Source of the DNA: CAZCSY01 sp964501505
Lineage (GTDB): Bacteria; Omnitrophota; Gorgyraeia; Velamenicoccales; Velamenicoccaceae
Assembly: GCA_964501505.1 (NCBI GenBank)
Contig: CAZCSY010000064.1
Coordinates: forward strand, 1-8,454
Reading direction: 5' to 3'
DNA: 8,454 nucleotides
Shown here: in pieces, positions 5,865-8,454 of the stretch
Layout of the letters: each line of letters opens with the position of its first letter
Numbering within the stretch: the stretch's first letter is position 1
Translations under genes and position numbers: made by a program
Notes under the pieces: model-generated
Database searches by the model: none
The model's input: only the letters and a program-made list of their open reading frames with translations
Told to the model about the DNA's origin: nothing

Positions 5865-7092
5865 CGACCACCTCCGAGATACTGGGATGCGCAAAGACCG
5901 TGCGGGCGAGGTCCTTGACGCTCAAGCCGTTTTTGATAACAAGGGAAAAGATATTGACGAGTTCCGAGGCGTGCGTGCCGATGACGTGCGCGCCCAGGAC
6001 CCTACCGGACTTTGTCTCGGCGATCACCTTGACAAATCCCTGCGTCTCTTCCAGGACGTGGGCCATCCCAACCGAGAGAAAGTGGACCGTGCGCGCCGTG
6101 GCAGCCGCGCCGAACCTCTTCGCCTCTTCTTCGGTTAGGCCGACGGCGCCCATCTCGGGGTCCGTGAAGACGCTCACCGGGACCGTCGCGTAATCGCGCT
6201 TCTTTGTCTCACCGAAGATGTTTTCGACGGCAAGCTCCCCTTCGTAGGCCGCGACGTGGGCAAGCATGTAACCGCCGATACAATCGCCCGCGGCATAAAT
6301 ATTCGGGGTCGACGTACAAAGCTGCCGGTCCACGCCGACGCAGCCCTTCTCTATCACGATCTTGACCTTATCCGACCAGAGGTCCTGTGTCACGGCCTGC
6401 CTTCCCGCCGCGACGAGCACCTTGTCGTAGGCGCCCGCATCGAAGGACTCGACCCCCTTGCCCAGAGAGATCGTGATCCCCGCCTTACCCATCACCTGCT
6501 GGATCTTGCGGATGATCTCGGCGTCAAAACCGGTCAAGAGCTGCGGCAGCACTTCGGCGATCGTCACCTCGCATCCCATGCGCCTCAGAAAAAACGCAAA
6601 CTCGCACCCGAGCACGCCCCCACCCGCCACGAGCCAGCGCCTGGGCAGCTCGGAAAGCTTAAAGACATCGTCGCTCGAGATGACCTTTTCGTGGTCAAAC
6701 GGCAGGTGGACGAGCTCCTGGGGCCGCGACCCCGTCGCTATCAGGATCGATGCGGCGCGCACGCTGTCCTTGCCTTCGACGGCAACGGTCTTCGGGTCCT
6801 CGATGCGGCCACGTCCCTGCACGAAGACGATCTTGTGTTGTCTTAAAAGAAACTCCATCCCCTGGCGCAGGCGCGTGACGGTCGTCTCACGCTTCTCCTG
6901 TATCCGGGAAAAAGACAGGCCCTTCCTGGATTGGACGACAAAGACTTTGGCGGGAATACAGCCGCGGTTCAGGCACGTACCGCCCACCTCCCGACTGTCA
7001 ATGAGACAGACGGACTTCTTGCGGCGGGCGGCGGCCACCGCTGCGCTAAAACCTGCCCAGCCGGCTCCGATAACGCACAGATCGTATGTCAT
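5842..7092 (-). CDS. lpdA: Dihydrolipoamide dehydrogenase (E3), short form
   Basis: This flavoprotein disulfide reductase reoxidises dihydrolipoyl groups with NAD+. The FAD-binding CVIGAGWAG lies at residues 6-14. The redox disulfide is Cys40-Cys45 in GGTCLNRGCIPAK, which is of the Lpd type. The NAD-binding GGGVLGCEFA is at 157-166, the second FAD motif IYAAGDC at 265-271, and the catalytic pair His402/Glu407 sits in FAHPSISE. At 416 residues it is shorter than the usual 450-475. The NAD-domain strands around residues 208-230 appear to lack a stretch of roughly 20-25 residues, and the segment after the redox site is also compact. It starts at ATG 7092, 6 bases after the malate dehydrogenase stop. 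The Lpd assignment over mercuric or glutathione reductase rests on the GGTCLN and HPSISE motifs and the lipB/lipoyl neighbours. Confidence 0.92.
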   Translation of the reverse strand: MTYDLCVIGAGWAGFSAAVAAARRKKSVCLIDSREVGGTCLNRGCIPAKVFVVQSRKGLSFSRIQEKRETTVTRLRQGMEFLLRQHKIVFVQGRGRIEDPKTVAVEGKDSVRAASILIATGSRPQELVHLPFDHEKVISSDDVFKLSELPRRWLVAGGGVLGCEFAFFLRRMGCEVTIAEVLPQLLTGFDAEIIRKIQQVMGKAGITISLGKGVESFDAGAYDKVLVAAGRQAVTQDLWSDKVKIVIEKGCVGVDRQLCTSTPNIYAAGDCIGGYMLAHVAAYEGELAVENIFGETKKRDYATVPVSVFTDPEMGAVGLTEEEAKRFGAAATARTVHFLSVGMAHVLEETQGFVKVIAETKSGRVLGAHVIGTHASELVNIFSLVIKNGLSVKDLARTVFAHPSISEVVGEVARSF

Positions 7093-7098
7093 GGCACT

Positions 7099-8031
7099 TT
7101 AAGGAGACAGCGGAAGCAAACGGATCGATTCCTGGATGGATTGTGCCGATGCCTCGAACGCCTCACGCTCCTCAGCCGTCAAAGAGAGCTCAATGACCTT
7201 TTCGATGCCGTGCGGCCCGATCACTGCCGGCACGCCGATGGCGACGTCCCTGAGCCCGTACTCGCCGTCGAGGCAGACGCTGACAGGGATCTCTTTTTTT
7301 TCGCGCTTGAGAATCGTCGCAACGATCTCAAAGAGGGCGGCCGAAGGAGCGTAATAAGCGCTGCCAACGCCGTACAACGAAACGATCTCGGCCCCGCGCT
7401 GGCGCGTGCGCTTGGCGAGCTTTTCGACCGCGGCCTCGCCGAGCGTCTCGATGATCTTCTTGCCGCGCACGCTCGCCAGGTGCCCCAGGGGCAGCATCGT
7501 CTCCCCATGGCTGCCGATGACCTGCGCCCGCACCTCCCCCGGGCTGACGAGCATCTGGCGGGCGATCAGATTGATGAAGCGGGACGTATCGAGGCTCGCG
7601 CCCATCCCGAAGACCCGTTGGCGCGAAAAACCCGTCTTCTTGAAGGCGAAGTATGTCATGACGTCAAGGGGATTGGTCGCGATGATGACGATCGCCCCTT
7701 GCCCGAACTGCGTAATCCCCGAACAGACGCTCTCCATGATGGCGGCGTTCTTATTCAAGAGGTCTTCGCGCGTCATCCCCGCCTTGCGGGGCAGGCCCGC
7801 GGTCACGACGACGATGTCCGACCCCTGCATGATGCTGAAGTCTTTTGACGCCTCGACGCGGTTGTTGACGCCCAAGAGCGCCTGGGCATCCTGAAAGTCT
7901 TCAGCCTTGGCGCGGGCCAAGCTCTCGACGAGGTCGATCAGGGACACCCGGGCGAGACCGCTCTCGTAGATCCGCATCGCGGTCGTGCCGCCGACGTACC
8001 CCGCTCCGACGACCGTCACCTTGTTGATCAT
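7099..8031 (-). CDS. mdh: Malate dehydrogenase, LDH-like type
   Basis: This 310-residue protein interconverts malate and oxaloacetate with NAD(H) in the TCA cycle. The Rossmann motif GAGYVGGTTA is at residues 9-18, and Asp33 after the second strand suggests NAD over NADP. Arg82 in GLPRKAGMTR is the residue that favours dicarboxylate substrates; lactate dehydrogenases usually carry Gln there. Arg88, Asp148 and Arg151 (ASLDTSRF) and the catalytic His175 in IGSHGETMLP complete the active site. The gene starts at ATG 8031, with AGAGG 6 bases upstream. It follows isocitrate dehydrogenase after a 153-base spacer and is closely followed by lpd. Co-location of IDH, MDH and lipoyl functions supports a TCA-cycle operon. 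Confidence 0.94.
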   Translation of the reverse strand: MINKVTVVGAGYVGGTTAMRIYESGLARVSLIDLVESLARAKAEDFQDAQALLGVNNRVEASKDFSIMQGSDIVVVTAGLPRKAGMTREDLLNKNAAIMESVCSGITQFGQGAIVIIATNPLDVMTYFAFKKTGFSRQRVFGMGASLDTSRFINLIARQMLVSPGEVRAQVIGSHGETMLPLGHLASVRGKKIIETLGEAAVEKLAKRTRQRGAEIVSLYGVGSAYYAPSAALFEIVATILKREKKEIPVSVCLDGEYGLRDVAIGVPAVIGPHGIEKVIELSLTAEEREAFEASAQSIQESIRLLPLSP

Positions 8032-8045
8032 GGAACACCTCTATG

Positions 8046-8081
8046 TGGGCCTATCTGTATCAACGAACACAGATAGGCCCA
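8046..8081. promoter_or_regulatory. Perfect 13-bp hairpin just upstream of mdh
   Basis: TGGGCCTATCTGT (8046-8058) and ACAGATAGGCCCA (8069-8081) are perfect inverted repeats around a 10-base loop. In the minus-strand transcript the stem ends only a few bases before the mdh ribosome binding site. There is no T-run after it, so it does not look like an intrinsic terminator. It could be an operator, a processing or stabilising hairpin of the mdh leader, or a translational control element; the sequence does not decide between these. Confidence 0.6.
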
Positions 8082-8085
8082 TCCA

Positions 8086-8130
8086 GTGACATCCCGGCGA
8101 GCCCGGGGAACACGGGACGAAGCCGGAATG
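8086..8130. repeat. REP-like palindromic element, copy 1
   Basis: The element begins with the 15-base word GTGACATCCCGGCGA, which is repeated at 8151. CATCCCGGC (8090-8098) pairs with GCCGGAATG near 8122-8130 with one mismatch, and there is an inner CCCG/CGGG pairing. The word GTGACATCCCGGC resembles dispersed intergenic palindromes known in many bacteria. Confidence 0.55.
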
Positions 8131-8150
8131 GAACATTTCCTTTCGATTTC

Positions 8151-8178
8151 GTGACATCCCGGCGAAAAGGCGGGATGA
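8151..8178. repeat. REP-like palindromic element, copy 2, right after the isocitrate dehydrogenase stop
   Basis: GTGACATCCCGGCGA (8151-8165) is identical to the start of copy 1. CATCCCG (8155-8161) pairs perfectly with CGGGATG (8171-8177) over a 9-base loop. It lies 7 bases past the isocitrate dehydrogenase stop and could form a 3' mRNA-end hairpin, but no T-run follows on the minus strand. Confidence 0.55.
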
Positions 8179-8184
8179 TATTCT

Positions 8185-8454
8185 TCATTTGAGGCGCGCG
8201 ATAATCGCATCGGCCATCGCGCTGGTTGAGGCGGCGGTCGGGTCGTTCCTGTCCGCCTTCAAGTCATAGGTGACGTGGCGCCCCTCCTTGATCACGTCGA
8301 TCACGGCGGCCTCGAGGCGGTCCGCCGCCTTCTCTTCGCCGATATAGCGCAGCATCATGACGCCGGAGCGGATCGTGGCCGTCGGGTTCACCTTGTTCTG
8401 GCCCGCGTACTTGGGAGCCGAGCCGTGGACCGGCTCAAAGAGCGCTATCCCGTC
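8185..8454 (-). CDS. NAD-type isocitrate dehydrogenase, C-terminal part (cut by window edge)
   Basis: Eighty-nine C-terminal residues are visible, open to the right edge. The segment FEPVHGSAPKYAGQNKVNPT is the cofactor-binding loop of the beta-decarboxylating dehydrogenase family. The SAPKYAG form favours isocitrate dehydrogenase over 3-isopropylmalate dehydrogenase, where SAPDIAG is usual. It continues with MMLRYIGEEKAADRLEAAV and ends STSAMADAIIARLK. The enzyme oxidatively decarboxylates isocitrate to 2-oxoglutarate. A homoisocitrate or related dehydrogenase cannot be fully excluded from the C-terminus alone, but malate dehydrogenase next door fits a TCA role. The 153-base spacer that follows holds the palindromic repeats. 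Confidence 0.88.
   Translation of the reverse strand, partial: DGIALFEPVHGSAPKYAGQNKVNPTATIRSGVMMLRYIGEEKAADRLEAAVIDVIKEGRHVTYDLKADRNDPTAASTSAMADAIIARLK

Noticed and set aside
5166..5894. Longer LipB starting at TTG 5894
   Set aside because: GTG 5864 has GGAGG at ideal spacing and gives the normal LipB length; the TTG has no such site and enlarges the overlap with lpd.
6256..7102. Plus-strand frames of 196 and 214 codons opposite lpd
   Set aside because: They overlap each other and the well-supported lpd; their low-complexity Arg/Asp/His or Ser/Arg-rich translations match no family.
6931..7848. Plus-strand open frame of 305 codons
   Set aside because: It lies antisense to malate dehydrogenase and lpd, shows no family motif, and is the usual shadow frame in GC-rich genes.
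1..8454. tRNA, rRNA, CRISPR array or insertion sequence
   Set aside because: None was seen: no cloverleaf with TTC-loop motif, no regularly spaced repeats and no transposase frame in the window.

Overview
All recognisable genes in this window lie on the minus strand, so transcription runs from the right end to the left. The window holds two adjacent gene groups: a central-carbon/lipoyl group on the right (8454 down to about 4800) and a type II fatty-acid/polyketide-like group on the left (about 4690 down to 1, running off the edge). Most of the DNA is GC-rich (many 60-base rows at 55-68% G+C), starts are a mix of ATG and GTG, and genes are tightly packed with several 4-base ATGA stop/start overlaps. 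The gene content is bacterial. A lineage such as Omnitrophota or another PVC-like group, or a deltaproteobacterial-like group, would fit, but that is a guess from gene style and not shown by the sequence.

Right group, in order of transcription: the C-terminus of an NAD-type isocitrate dehydrogenase; a 153-base spacer with REP-like palindromes and a perfect 13-bp hairpin; an LDH-like malate dehydrogenase; a shortened dihydrolipoamide dehydrogenase; LipB octanoyltransferase; and a 94-residue free-standing lipoyl domain. A strong hairpin-plus-T-run terminator (4800-4826) closes the group. Together these are TCA-cycle dehydrogenases plus the lipoyl-carrier, lipoyl-attachment and lipoyl-reoxidation parts of a 2-oxoacid dehydrogenase-type system, but no E1 or E2 acyltransferase is present here.

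Left group: a promoter (TTGACA, 17 bp, TAAATT) with an inverted repeat over its -10/start region drives a small excisionase/MerR-like HTH protein. It is followed by a ketosynthase-like protein that has lost all three catalytic residues (Cys to Phe, His to Asn, His to Glu). Next come a FabG-type ketoreductase, an acyl carrier protein, a FabZ-type dehydratase and an intact ketosynthase. The last gene is the N-terminal part of a third ketosynthase-like protein, cut by the window edge. This set (KS plus chain-length-factor-like partner, KR, DH, ACP) resembles the core of type II PKS/aryl-polyene or specialised lipid clusters and goes beyond housekeeping fatty-acid synthesis.

The base composition changes inside the intact ketosynthase gene. 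From about 1250 leftward the DNA is clearly more AT-rich, down to about one third G+C in places, suggesting recombination, transfer or an assembly join. The most interesting parts of the window are the dead ketosynthase, the ketosynthase cassette as a whole, the orphan lipoyl protein and the compositional break.
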